Source: Knufia peltigerae
Lineage: Eukaryota > Ascomycota > Eurotiomycetes > Chaetothyriales > Trichomeriaceae
Direction of reading: 5' to 3'
DNA length: 64,000 nucleotides
NCBI GenBank assembly: GCA_030247855.1
Contig: JAPDRN010000082.1
Coordinates: 1-64,000 of the forward strand
Part shown: positions 1 to 8,911 of the stretch, piece by piece
How the letters are laid out: each line of letters begins with the position of its first letter
Position numbering within the stretch: the stretch's first letter is position 1
Position numbers and translations under genes: made by a program
The notes under the pieces: generated by a model
What the model saw: the letters and a program-made list of their open reading frames with translations, nothing else
The model's database searches: none
Told to the model about the DNA's origin: nothing

Positions 1-86
<86 letters not shown>

Positions 87-98
87 GAAGTAGTAGGA
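1..98. repeat. (TAG)n microsatellite at window edge
   Basis: Perfect TAG trinucleotide repeat from base 1 to about 75, then an imperfect tail (TTA, AAG, AGG variants) to about 98. It continues beyond the left edge, so its full length is unknown. No reading frame or gene is associated with it here. Confidence 0.97.
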
Positions 99-887
99 GT
101 CAAGCAATTCACAGGTGAGGTCTACGGCATAAGATGGAAAGGATCGAGGTATAACATATGCTGTACGTCTCTTTTTTTATATATACAAGCATTCGAACAC
201 TTGAGGTGCAAGTACTGTATATATATATCCCTTAGGATATGAAGGTAGTATGAAGTCGGTGGTCACATGTGGCACCGTGTACGACCTCCACGTCATTCGA
301 CAAACTTGTACAGAGTACACAGACCAGTATTCGAATGTCCAGTCGCCACGTTGCTTCATTCTAGAGGTACTCGAGTATATGGAATGGGATTAATTGCCCA
401 TAATTGGCATACCTCAACTGTTTCCCTCTCTCTCTCTCGCTCTCTCTTTCCTTGATCCGCGCAAAGGAGGACAGTAACCTATAGATTTCTGTGTTAATTT
501 ACTTGTTCTTTTATTTCCTGTCTTTGGATTCATTGGTTCGAGCCACCACGACAGCAAGTCTTTTGACTCACCGACATATAGACACCGAACAGAACACCCG
601 ACACCGACTTCTCTGTTGTGAGGGAATTATAATATATTTCACGGGAGCACAAAACAGCAATCTCCAGAAAAAACACATACTCGACTCTGCTTGGCGAGTG
701 AACCTGGGATTCTATTGTATCTTTTCCTTTCACCCTCACTGTTCATCTGTCTCTCTCGAAAGGGCCAAAAAAAAGAAACAATTATATCTACGGGGTACGG
801 ACATATATCATCAACTTCGCTCCTTTTTTGAATCAGCAACTACCTTGGAAGTTTGTCACCAATTGGATCTCCGCCCCCTCCCAAAAG
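99..887. other. Upstream region of the LOG-family gene, no gene seen
   Basis: It holds an AT-rich patch near 215-230, a CT-rich tract at about 427-450 and further pyrimidine-rich DNA, as in many fungal promoters and leaders. A frame stays open from 491 into the downstream gene, but it begins at a GTG, is low-complexity and crosses a good intron, so I do not treat it as coding. Confidence 0.6.
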
Positions 888-1777
888 ATGTCTCAAGGCT
901 CGGAGGGTTCCCAAAAGCCCGTCGTATGTGTTTTGTAAGTTACAAGTCCATGTCCCGAAATTCCAAGTCCAAGTCACCAAAAAAGAAAAAAAAGAAACAC
1001 ACCCGAAACCCAGGCGTATCTTCACCAAGTACTACTGACCATTTCCCTCTCTTTCCCCCAAAAAGCTGTGCTTCTTCACCCGGCAAGAACCCGATCCACC
1101 TGGAGTCCGCCCGGACCTTGGGCGAGGCTTTGCACGAGGCCGGTTACAACCTCGTCTATGGAGGTGGGACGATGGGCATCATGGGGGAATTGGCCAGCAC
1201 CCTGGTTTCCCTGTCGGGTCCTAAATCGGTCCAGGGGATCATCCCGAGAGCCCTCATCAAGTCCGAGTTGGACCCTTCCACGAGATCTTCGACCAGTCAG
1301 AAAGGTACGGAAGGGATGAGAAAGGCCGAGAGGACAATGTCCGAACAACAACTGCAACGCATCGACAGCAACGAGGACCCCGACAGTAAAATCGTGCCCG
1401 AGTCGGAATTCGGGGCCACCCGCATCGTCCCCGACATGCACACCCGCAAGAGCATGATGGCCAGGACGGTGGAGGCCGGGGGTCCGGGGTCGGGCTTCGT
1501 CGCCCTCGCCGGCGGGTACGGCACCATCGAGGAGGTCATGGAGATGGTGACCTGGAACCAACTGGGCATCCACAAGATCCCCATCGTCCTGGTCAACATC
1601 GACGGTTACTGGAACGGACTGTTGGACTGGGTCAGGAATTCGATCCGCGAGGGTTTCGTCAGTGAAGGCGCGGCCAACATCTTGGTCGAGGTGAAGCGAA
1701 CGGACGAGGTCGTCCAGGCTCTGCGTGACTATCAACTCGCCCCCGGCAGGTACAAGTTGGACTGGAGTCTAGAGTGA
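888..1777 (+). CDS. LOG-family (lysine-decarboxylase-like) phosphoribohydrolase
   Basis: Exons 888-934 and 1066-1777 give 252 aa. The intron (GTAAGT donor, CTGAC branch-like site, AAG acceptor) restores the N-terminal motif VCVFCASSPGKNP, which fixes both the splice and the ATG at 888. Family features follow in order: Rossmann-like start with CASSPG, then LVYGGGTMGIMG (nucleotide binding), a charged fungal insertion, then VPDMHTRKSMM and GGYGTIEE (catalytic region, near residue 170), then TWNQLGIHKIP. The family hydrolyses nucleoside 5'-monophosphates such as cytokinin ribotides to free base and ribose 5-phosphate in the cytosol. The usual PGGxGTxxE is LAGGYGTIEE here, with Pro replaced by Ala. 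It is convergent with PRE5, 294 bp away. The family is clear. The substrate is unknown, and a general nucleotide-cleanup role is equally possible. Confidence 0.9.
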
Positions 1778-2071
1778 ATTAAATCGAACCAAAGAAACCA
1801 AGAGAGACAAACAGTATCAGACTCTCGACTCACATATCAATCGGGAATGGGAAATGACAAGGACAAATATTAGAACAGAAAAAACATGGGGAAGTAAAAA
1901 AAAAAAGAAGAATCTCATCACCGACTTTCTTGGTTTCATTTGTCCTTGCCCTTCACTCGAATACATTGGTAGAGAAGTTTTGCTATTGTGACAAAAAGCC
2001 TTTACTCGCTCCCAAAACGCCGTTGCCCCCCCCCCCTGGAATGCATTTTGCACCATTCTTCCTGTTTGCGA

Positions 2072-3000
2072 CTACGAGTCGGTCTCCATGGCGTCTCCCT
2101 CTGCGCCCGTCGATTCGACATTCGCTTCCAACAGGGGGCCGATCTCTTGTCCGTCGTAAAGTTTGAGTTTCTCCAGCTTCTTGCGGCCGCCACCACCGCC
2201 GTCCTTCTCCCCGACGCCCATCACGGCCAAACTCGTATTGTCGACCGTCAGCTCTTTGTCCTGGGCGAGACTCTCCTTCAGGGCCAGCAAGGCGTGCTTG
2301 ATCAGCTCGTCCCTGCTGCAGTCCGCAAACTCGTCCAGGTGTCTCTCGAGGTACGTCCGCGCCATTTGACTCCGAGCTCCGATGGCGCAGGCCAACATCT
2401 CTTGCGTCAATCCCGAGGGGGAGAATTCGAACAGGTGAGGTCCCAGCTCGTCGACGCCCGCCACCAGCAGTCCGACGCCGTAAGGTCTCTTGCCGTAGTG
2501 TTGCGTGTTGGTCTGGGCCCGGTCGCCGATCATGTTGACGATGCGCTCGACGGGGATGGGGCGGCCGTAGGTCATCTTGGACGATAAGGACTGTTGCTTC
2601 ATGAAATTCGAGAGGACACGGGCGTCGGAGGCGAGACCTGCGAGGGCGACTCCCAAGTGATCATCCACACCCACAATCTTTTTCTGATATGATGAGAGTT
2701 CTTCTGCGTTTCTCTGTAGGATCACATTGCGTGAGTGACTTGTTTCCATGCATGTCATTTTAACCACAAAGACACAAACGAACCTTCAGCGCCGTCAGGA
2801 CGACATGTTTCTTGCTGGTGATTCCCACAACCACCGAACCTTGCTTGACTGCCTCTTGAGCATATTCGACCTGGAATATTCGACCTTGAGGTGAACTGGA
2901 CGGATAGATGGCGTTAGTTATACAGTTACAAAAAGGGCAAGCAAGAAGGTGGACTGCCTTACAATGTGACAGAGTCGTTGTCGTAATTGTTTCTGAACAT
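2072..3000 (-). CDS. PRE5: 20S proteasome subunit alpha (PSMA1/Pre5 type)
   Basis: Exons on the minus strand are 3000-2963, 2895-2784 and 2713-2072, giving 263 aa, the usual size for PSMA1. Exon 1 encodes MFRNNYDNDSVT. The first splice makes the alpha-subunit signature FSPQGRIFQVEYAQEAVKQG, and the second continues ALK/RNAEELSSYQKK. Introns are 67 and 70 nt with GTAAGG and GTTCGT donors. The protein is a structural (non-catalytic) subunit of the outer alpha ring of the 20S core, which gates substrate entry. The acidic tail ending in METDS is typical of this subunit. It faces VPS55 across a 514-bp divergent promoter. The alpha-6/PSMA1 assignment rests on the RNNYDND start and the KRPYGVGLLVAG region. 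Confidence 0.95.
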
Positions 3001-3514
3001 CTTGGTTTTGAACTTGAGGGTTTTTCCCCTAAAGATTGAGGAAGTGAAAAGGGCTGACTTGCGGTACTGAGAAAAGGAATTCTAACCGTGGGCTTGTAGA
3101 GGAAATAACTTGCAGTACGTGAGTTGAAGTACAGAACAATTAGGCAATTGGGACGCGCAAATGCACCTCGTTCTCCGCGAATCAGTTGGAGCTTGACTTA
3201 TTAGCAGGTCCAGGAACCTTCTCCAAAGACTAGTAATAATAGACTGCGCTGCGCTGCGGCTCATGGACACCACAAACCCAGCCACCATCCAACATACCGT
3301 AGTTTGCGACCTACAACTTTGCTTCATTCATACAACTCATTCTTCTTCGCAAAACCTTTCTCAAACCCCTTCTACAGAACGTTCATTACGATAGATCCGA
3401 CACTCCGTATCTCGACTGAAAAGGCTTTCCTCGGCCGCCCGAACCAGCGCATTCCTGCTGCCTTATACCGGTACCGCCGCACCGTCATACGACACAACAT
3501 ACATCCCATTTCCC
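3001..3514. promoter_or_regulatory. Divergent promoter between PRE5 and VPS55
   Basis: 514 bp lie between two start codons pointing away from each other. It must contain both 5' leaders and core promoters. I see no clear TATA box and no proteasome-control element that I would defend. A CACTCCGTA near-match to the recurrent 9-mer lies near 3411. Confidence 0.5.
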
Positions 3515-4060
3515 ATGATGACGGCAGGATTAAAAACAATCATCGCTCTCTCCTTTGTACGTCCTCCCCGCCTGACTCCTCCACACACAAGACTAGTCGT
3601 GTGGTAAATTGACACTGCTCAAAAACCAGGTCCTCGCCATCGGCTTCCTCCTCGTCATCCTTTCCGCCGCTCTCTTCCACAACTTCCTCACCCTCCTCGT
3701 GGTGGCGACGTATGTGTTGGCTCCCGTGCCGAACTGGATCGCCTCGAGATGTGCGAACCCCGATGATTTCATCGAAAGCAATGCCAGTGCTTGGATCGAT
3801 CTTGGACGGTTCGCGACCGGCTTCTTGGTTGTCATGGGCATAGGTAAGTTTTTGTTTGGTGTTGGGTAATGCCGGAAAAGAAAAGAAAAAGGGTTTGCAT
3901 TGTGCTGACAAGAAAATACAAAATAGCCCTGCCTGTTTTACTGGCACATTGCGCTCTCATCAAAATCCCAGCAATGGTCATGTCGATCGTCGGTGGCCTT
4001 TTGATATACGGAACCATCATCAGTTTCACGCAGTTTTTCAAGGAGGAGCAAGACTTTTGA
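3515..4060 (+). CDS. VPS55: Vps55 family endosomal membrane protein
   Basis: Exons 3515-3556, 3630-3843 and 3927-4060 give 129 aa, starting ATG-ATG. Introns are 73 and 83 nt (GTACGT and GTAAGT donors). The protein is a small tetraspanning membrane protein with four hydrophobic stretches, about residues 8-28, 29-48, 67-92 and 96-115. The central loop (APVPNWIASRC, NASAWIDLGRF) is typical of Vps55/LEPROT proteins. In yeast, Vps55 acts with Vps68 in late endosome-to-vacuole trafficking, and a Vps68 homologue is encoded at 59633-60263. The C-terminus (FTQFFKEEQDF) matches the short acidic cytosolic tail of the family. Either of the two adjacent ATGs could be the start. Confidence 0.92.
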
Positions 4061-4600
4061 TCGCATTTCTCGAGAGCTTAGGACCTAGGTAGCTCAACGA
4101 ACCCATGTATCATCTATGTCGTACATGTTAGGCTATTGTGGTTGTGGGCGCTCACCAAGGGTGGTACTCGGGACTGTCAGGATGGCCGATGGGTTTCGTT
4201 TCTTTTCTTTTTTTTGGGAAAGAAAGAAAGAACATGTCATTGTAGACAACCAAAATTTCCCACCCCGATGTCAAGCGACGGCACGTGAGATTGAGCTCCA
4301 AGGCATTTATTCATTTTATAGCAAGCAATTTATTGAAGCGACAAAATGGAAACCAAGCCATCTACAGACTTCAAGAACTCAAGACAGCGGAATCAACACG
4401 TATTTAGCATCAAAGGAAGGATCATGAGATTGCAGGCTCACCATTTCTCTGGCCTGGGTTCTCCTCGCGCACACGGAACGGTCACACGGCGTTGCATTCA
4501 TGCGTGAGGATAGACGTCCCGGAGAGATAGTTGCCAGTACACCGCCGGACTATAAGGAGAGGTAGCTAGAAAAAGAGGGTGTCCCTTGTCATTCTTTCAA
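4061..4600. other. Convergent 3' region, no gene seen
   Basis: 540 bp between the ends of VPS55 (+) and the 242-aa unknown gene (-). A frame at 4116-4427 lacks homology-like features and is judged non-coding. It probably holds two 3' UTRs. Confidence 0.6.
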
Positions 4601-5329
4601 TCAAAACTCCCTCCAACCTTCACCACCAGTGATCATATTCGCCGCTTGTTCTTTGTTTTTGTCCGACATGGAAACCCAGATGGAAGATGCGTCCGAGACG
4701 GGGGAAGTGCCGAATTTGCCTTCACAAAAGGTCATGAAACGTTGAAATTCTCCGAGGGATTTTTGTGTAATGATATCCTTGATACTGTCAATATTGTCGA
4801 CATTGTTGGTGGTGGTGGTGTTTGTAGTGCTAACAGAGGAGGAAAGAATGGAATTCTTGTATGATTCGACCTGACTCAGAAAGGTTCGAGAGCTTTCGTA
4901 AGGCGAAGTTGAGTAATCATTCGACGTTTCGTCCTCATCGTCGACATCTCCAAGTTCATCCTCGTCCTCGGTCGTTCGTCGTCTCCAAACAAACTCAAAC
5001 ACTTCTTCATCCTTGACGTCCTCGTACCAAGCCCTGGCATTTTCAATGTCCCCTTCGATTCGATGGAGGATGCCGTGTAGGTACATGGCCTCCCAAGCCG
5101 GCTTGGCCTGCATGTGCCTGAGGAGGAAATGTGCAGAAGGCAAATCGCGGTTCAATAAGTGTAGACCGGCTTCGAGGACCGGATGAAGTCGCAGGGACGA
5201 GATGGAGTCGGCAGGGATGTGTGGTTTCGCGGGAGAAACGGGTAGGTACAAGGGGACGTGGGCTCTCGAGGGCGGGAGGAGGGACGTCAGGGTCGACTTG
5301 TAAGACGACGGCGAGGTCGACTCACCCAT
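4601..5329 (-). CDS. Conserved fungal hypothetical protein, 242 aa
   Basis: Single exon starting ATG at 5329. Residues about 45-115 look like a conserved helical core (HPVLEAGLHLLNRDLPSAHF, YLHGILHRIEGDIENARAWY), giving a repeat-like, TPR-reminiscent pattern. Then come an acidic linker (EDEDELGDVDDEDE), a Ser/Thr/Asn-rich low-complexity stretch (about 135-180) and a second helical block ending in a Trp-containing tail. No signal peptide or membrane segment is visible. I recall similar uncharacterised proteins in other filamentous fungi but no assigned function. That it is coding is supported by length, codon pattern and ordered segments. Confidence 0.75.
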   Translation of the reverse strand: MGESTSPSSYKSTLTSLLPPSRAHVPLYLPVSPAKPHIPADSISSLRLHPVLEAGLHLLNRDLPSAHFLLRHMQAKPAWEAMYLHGILHRIEGDIENARAWYEDVKDEEVFEFVWRRRTTEDEDELGDVDDEDETSNDYSTSPYESSRTFLSQVESYKNSILSSSVSTTNTTTTNNVDNIDSIKDIITQKSLGEFQRFMTFCEGKFGTSPVSDASSIWVSMSDKNKEQAANMITGGEGWREF

Positions 5330-6409
5330 ATCGATAGGTGTACACCGTCGTTCGTCGTCGTCTCAAGTTTTTGTCCACCAACAAAACAAAACACAACCTT
5401 TTGGGGAGGGGAAGGAGTTCGAACCAAGCGGAATGGAAAAAAGTACTCTGTATGGCAAAAGAATAGAAAATCTCACTCGGCTCCTCTAATGAGTAACTTC
5501 TCCCTTTTTTGACTTACCAAGTTCTTCTTCTTGTTGTTTTTGGTAAAAGAAGGTCCAAAAGAATGACAATGACCGACACCCTTGTCATGAAACTTCTTTT
5601 CCTCTTTCGTAGACGTCATGATGATGTGAAAAAAAGAATGATACATACATTTGTAAACGGCGGCTCCCCGTCAGTACGACTGAAATTTTGACTTGCCGGA
5701 GCGATCCATCGTGTCTTGAGCGAAAATTGTATCATAGACTTGGGGGTGTATGTAGTAAGAAGACAAAAGCGAAAAGAATCAAGTTGTTGTAAGGAAAGGG
5801 GTGCAGTACTCAGACTTCCTCAGAAATGATTGGTTTTCTCAGGAGATTCAACAGAGAGCCAACACCAAAAACGCCTTGTCCACCCAGTAATCCTGACTAT
5901 TAGAACGAGATCAATGCGAATGATGCCATAAATCTAAATACCTTAACACAATACACATAAAGAAAGTATTCGATCGCAAACGTGATTGATTATATTCATA
6001 GCATACATAAAAAATGATAGCCCTAAATGTTGAGCTCCCAACACACTCTTTGAACGCCGGGTGGTTCAAAGGCTTTGCACAACTGGTGCACTAATAGTTT
6101 CAATCATTTTCTTTGATATGAGCCATGCTGATTGAATACACATGGTTCTGTTTGGCAAGGCAGGTCTTCGACTGGCCATTGCCGTATTGGTTGTATTAGT
6201 TGATGATACAGTTCCTGCACTCTTTGACTTCGCTTGCGACTGAAGTCCTCCAAGTTTAGCGACTAACTCCGGAATAAGGGCTTTCGGCAGGCGCAAATGC
6301 TGCATCATCAGTCTACTGATTCGCAAGGCGCAGCCGGGAGGATAGAGCTAGTCGGAATACTTCGCCGAGAGACATCTTTCGTGCAATCTTACACCACCAT
6401 CGACATCGT
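5330..6409. other. Gene-free stretch between unknown gene and cyclin gene
   Basis: 1.08 kb holding the promoter of the minus-strand 242-aa gene (left part) and the 3' UTR of the cyclin (right part). A frame at 6066-6326 on the minus strand begins at a TTG and has no recognisable features. I consider it part of the cyclin 3' UTR. Confidence 0.55.
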
Positions 6410-8911
6410 TCAAGGCTGGGCAAAGATTGAATCTTGAAGGTATTGTGCCGCAAGATTGGGAGCAGAAGCAAATTGCTGTATTGAGCAATATGTTGCCACT
6501 CGTTTGTTGTCCGATGTGTTTGGTAACGCCCTTCTAGGTTCTGCCCAGTTTCGTGAAGGCAACTGCCACTCTCTTGGAGTGCTGTCGTGGTTCGGCTTGA
6601 CCGAATCATCGATGATGTTGCAGATCATTCGGGGATCTGTGAGCGTGCGTCGCACCTGAGTCTGAAGTTTCTCATTGGTCTTTGACAACGTTCTCTTATG
6701 ACCTCTGGGAGAGCTGGTAATTGGTCGCATGCCAAGGATACCTTGCTCAGCCAGCCGCTGAGGTGTAGGAGTAACACTTTGACTTGGGGTTTCAGAATGC
6801 GTCGACAACGACATCAGAGCCTGCAGAGCATCTACTTCGTGGCTGGTGGAAAGCTGGTGCTTTGAAGTCTTACTAAGAGGCTCCTCGCTGCTGCCATATC
6901 CCTCATCACAAAACTTGCCAAACGAAACATCTGGTTTCAACAACGTAGTTGGAGGTGGTTGCGAGCTCGCTTCTGATGAGGAGCACATCCTCGCCAGGGT
7001 TGAGCTGAATTGCTCTGCTGACCCGCCTTTAGAACGCATGGATGAGGACCATGATGAATTCGACGAGATCGATGACGATCTTGATCGGGAAGTAAGTGAA
7101 GGTGTTTCGGAGACCACCGAGAGTGGTGAGGCTGAGGACGTTGATCGGTTCGAATACTCCCTCGTTGTCTCTGCAGGACGTAGAAGGGTTCTCATCGATG
7201 GCAGTGTGCAGCCTTGAGGTCGAGGTGGGGGACAGCGTTCCAGGTTTGCATTCATGAGGCATTGCTTTCGCATGTTGCGCAAAGCATCTACAGACGCAGA
7301 ACAACGAAGCGAAGTCTTGCCGCAATTGCCGGCCCATTGGAAGGCATCGCCAACGCGGGGGGTTGTTTGTGGAGTAGGAAGGTTTCGCAGATGAGGTCGC
7401 ACCGGAAGCCCAGAGGCTCGAGCAGGACTCATCTCAACCGGGGTTTGTGGAGTGATAGGCTCTTGCTTAGTCGTGCTAGACTTGAAGCTGTCGCTGAAGT
7501 TGAGGTCATAAACCCGAGACGCCTCTGGACTGTTGACCGGGGTTTCCTTCCCGTGTTTCTCGAGATAGTAAGCAGATATCTGTGCCATCTGATCTGCCGG
7601 CAGGTTTCTCCGCAAGAAGTCATCTGCTAAGCTCGAGTCTTTGACCAGGCCAGGACCTAGTCGATTGATGATATCCGTCCACCAGGCGTCGGTGAAGGTC
7701 TGGGTATCTGCGGTTTCGTCCAACCCGACCTGCGAGACCATATCAGCCAGGGAATTGCTTGATCCACTCCCAGGGGGTGAAGACCCAGGCGATAGTGAGC
7801 CAGAACGGCATTGCGGTTGTTCTTTGGTCACTCTACTGAGTGACAATACGATCTTGCTCCAGACATCAAAGGACTCCTTAGGAACATGCAGCTCATAGTC
7901 GATGAGCTGTAGATACTCCCGTTCGTTCTCATTAATCTCGTTGCTGCGCAATCCAGATATTTTACTCCATGCTCGTGCAGAATAATTTCTATCTTGCAGG
8001 TATTTGGAGGCTAGCATCAAGGCTGACAAAAACATCCGCCGACCGCATTGCATGGCACGACATGGGGATTCATTTTCGGCGCTTGTGCAGGGTAGCTTGG
8101 ACTTGAGTAACACGAGGTAATAGAGGGCCACTTGCAGAGTCGAGTAGCTCGTCTTGGATCGCCTTAATGTTTCTTGAATGAAGACGCGGAGAGGAAGGAC
8201 GCCGGCGCCATTGAAGCATGTCGACGACATGGGCGGGCATGCAGACATGGGCCAGATAGCAGTGACTAGCCTCGTCGCAAAGCAGACAAGCAGGGCGACA
8301 AAATGCTCGGTAACATCTGTGTCCCGCTTCAGCTTGCAGGGCCCTGAGAGACTCTTGCCGAGACAGGATGATCGTCGAGAGCTTGATTTTCGGAGTTGGG
8401 GTTCGAGGGTGATTTCTCCCCCACGATGTGGGCGGGTGCTTTGTGAAGAGACTCTCGGGCAGCCTGCGGCCTTGGACTGAACCTTTGCCAAAGATTCTGA
8501 AGCCGCATTCTGGTCAAGATGGGTCGATGGAAATCGGCTGCTACAGGAAACTTCGTCTCTAGTGTGCAGGCCTTTCAGTAAGTAGTCCTGGGACTCGAGA
8601 CCAGTCGAGCATCGCGACTGCTGTTCATCTTTCTCATCGTCTTCTAGGAAAGCTTCGCCCAGGTCGGTAGCGCTTGTCCATGTGGTATGACTAGACGACT
8701 CGGACGAAATAGACCCTTGAGAAGAGTCGCTAACGCTCAAAACGTCATCGACTGAAGCGACACTGCCTTGGTCGACATCTTTCTTGCATTTAAATTGTGC
8801 CGTGGGCCAGTTTGATTCAGGGACCTTGTAGTGTCCTTGCGTGTCAAGCCACCCTTGCACATTTTGAGGATTATAGGTGTTGGAGAAACCTGTCATCTCG
8901 CCAACGCCCAT
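6410..8911 (-). CDS. Pho85-type cyclin (Pcl5/Clg1-like), 833 aa
   Basis: Uninterrupted frame. The first ATG is at 8911 (MGVGEMTGF); the open frame upstream to 8938 has only a TTG. The N-terminal ~200 residues are acidic and Ser-rich. The cyclin box spans roughly residues 200-350, with family-typical FIQETLRRSKTSYSTLQVAL, CGRRMFLSALMLASKYLQD and RAWSKISGL. The long Ser/Pro-rich tail has many SP/TP sites that could be kinase targets. Pcl-type cyclins bind the CDK Pho85 (PhoA/PhoB in Aspergillus). The Pcl5 branch marks the transcription factor Gcn4/CpcA for degradation. The family is clear, but which member it is, and its kinase partner, are inferred. An upstream coding exon cannot be excluded. 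The 5' side faces a 4.8-kb gene-poor region. Confidence 0.88.
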   Translation of the reverse strand: MGVGEMTGFSNTYNPQNVQGWLDTQGHYKVPESNWPTAQFKCKKDVDQGSVASVDDVLSVSDSSQGSISSESSSHTTWTSATDLGEAFLEDDEKDEQQSRCSTGLESQDYLLKGLHTRDEVSCSSRFPSTHLDQNAASESLAKVQSKAAGCPRVSSQSTRPHRGGEITLEPQLRKSSSRRSSCLGKSLSGPCKLKRDTDVTEHFVALLVCFATRLVTAIWPMSACPPMSSTCFNGAGVLPLRVFIQETLRRSKTSYSTLQVALYYLVLLKSKLPCTSAENESPCRAMQCGRRMFLSALMLASKYLQDRNYSARAWSKISGLRSNEINENEREYLQLIDYELHVPKESFDVWSKIVLSLSRVTKEQPQCRSGSLSPGSSPPGSGSSNSLADMVSQVGLDETADTQTFTDAWWTDIINRLGPGLVKDSSLADDFLRRNLPADQMAQISAYYLEKHGKETPVNSPEASRVYDLNFSDSFKSSTTKQEPITPQTPVEMSPARASGLPVRPHLRNLPTPQTTPRVGDAFQWAGNCGKTSLRCSASVDALRNMRKQCLMNANLERCPPPRPQGCTLPSMRTLLRPAETTREYSNRSTSSASPLSVVSETPSLTSRSRSSSISSNSSWSSSMRSKGGSAEQFSSTLARMCSSSEASSQPPPTTLLKPDVSFGKFCDEGYGSSEEPLSKTSKHQLSTSHEVDALQALMSLSTHSETPSQSVTPTPQRLAEQGILGMRPITSSPRGHKRTLSKTNEKLQTQVRRTLTDPRMICNIIDDSVKPNHDSTPREWQLPSRNWAEPRRALPNTSDNKRVATYCSIQQFASAPNLAAQYLQDSIFAQP

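Noticed and set aside
1..98. Telomere or CRISPR-like array
   Set aside because: A pure TAG trinucleotide run is a microsatellite. It lacks the fungal telomere unit and any spacer-repeat structure. No CRISPR arrays occur in this window.
491..887. N-terminal extension of the LOG-family frame
   Set aside because: Begins at GTG and is low-complexity. The conserved N-terminus is created by splicing from the ATG at 888 instead.
5395..5430. tRNA T-loop-like GGTTCGAAC on the minus strand
   Set aside because: Flanking bases do not form a T-stem, and no acceptor or anticodon arm is present.
6066..6326. 86-codon minus-strand frame next to the cyclin stop
   Set aside because: Starts at TTG and overlaps the presumed 3' UTR; no motif.
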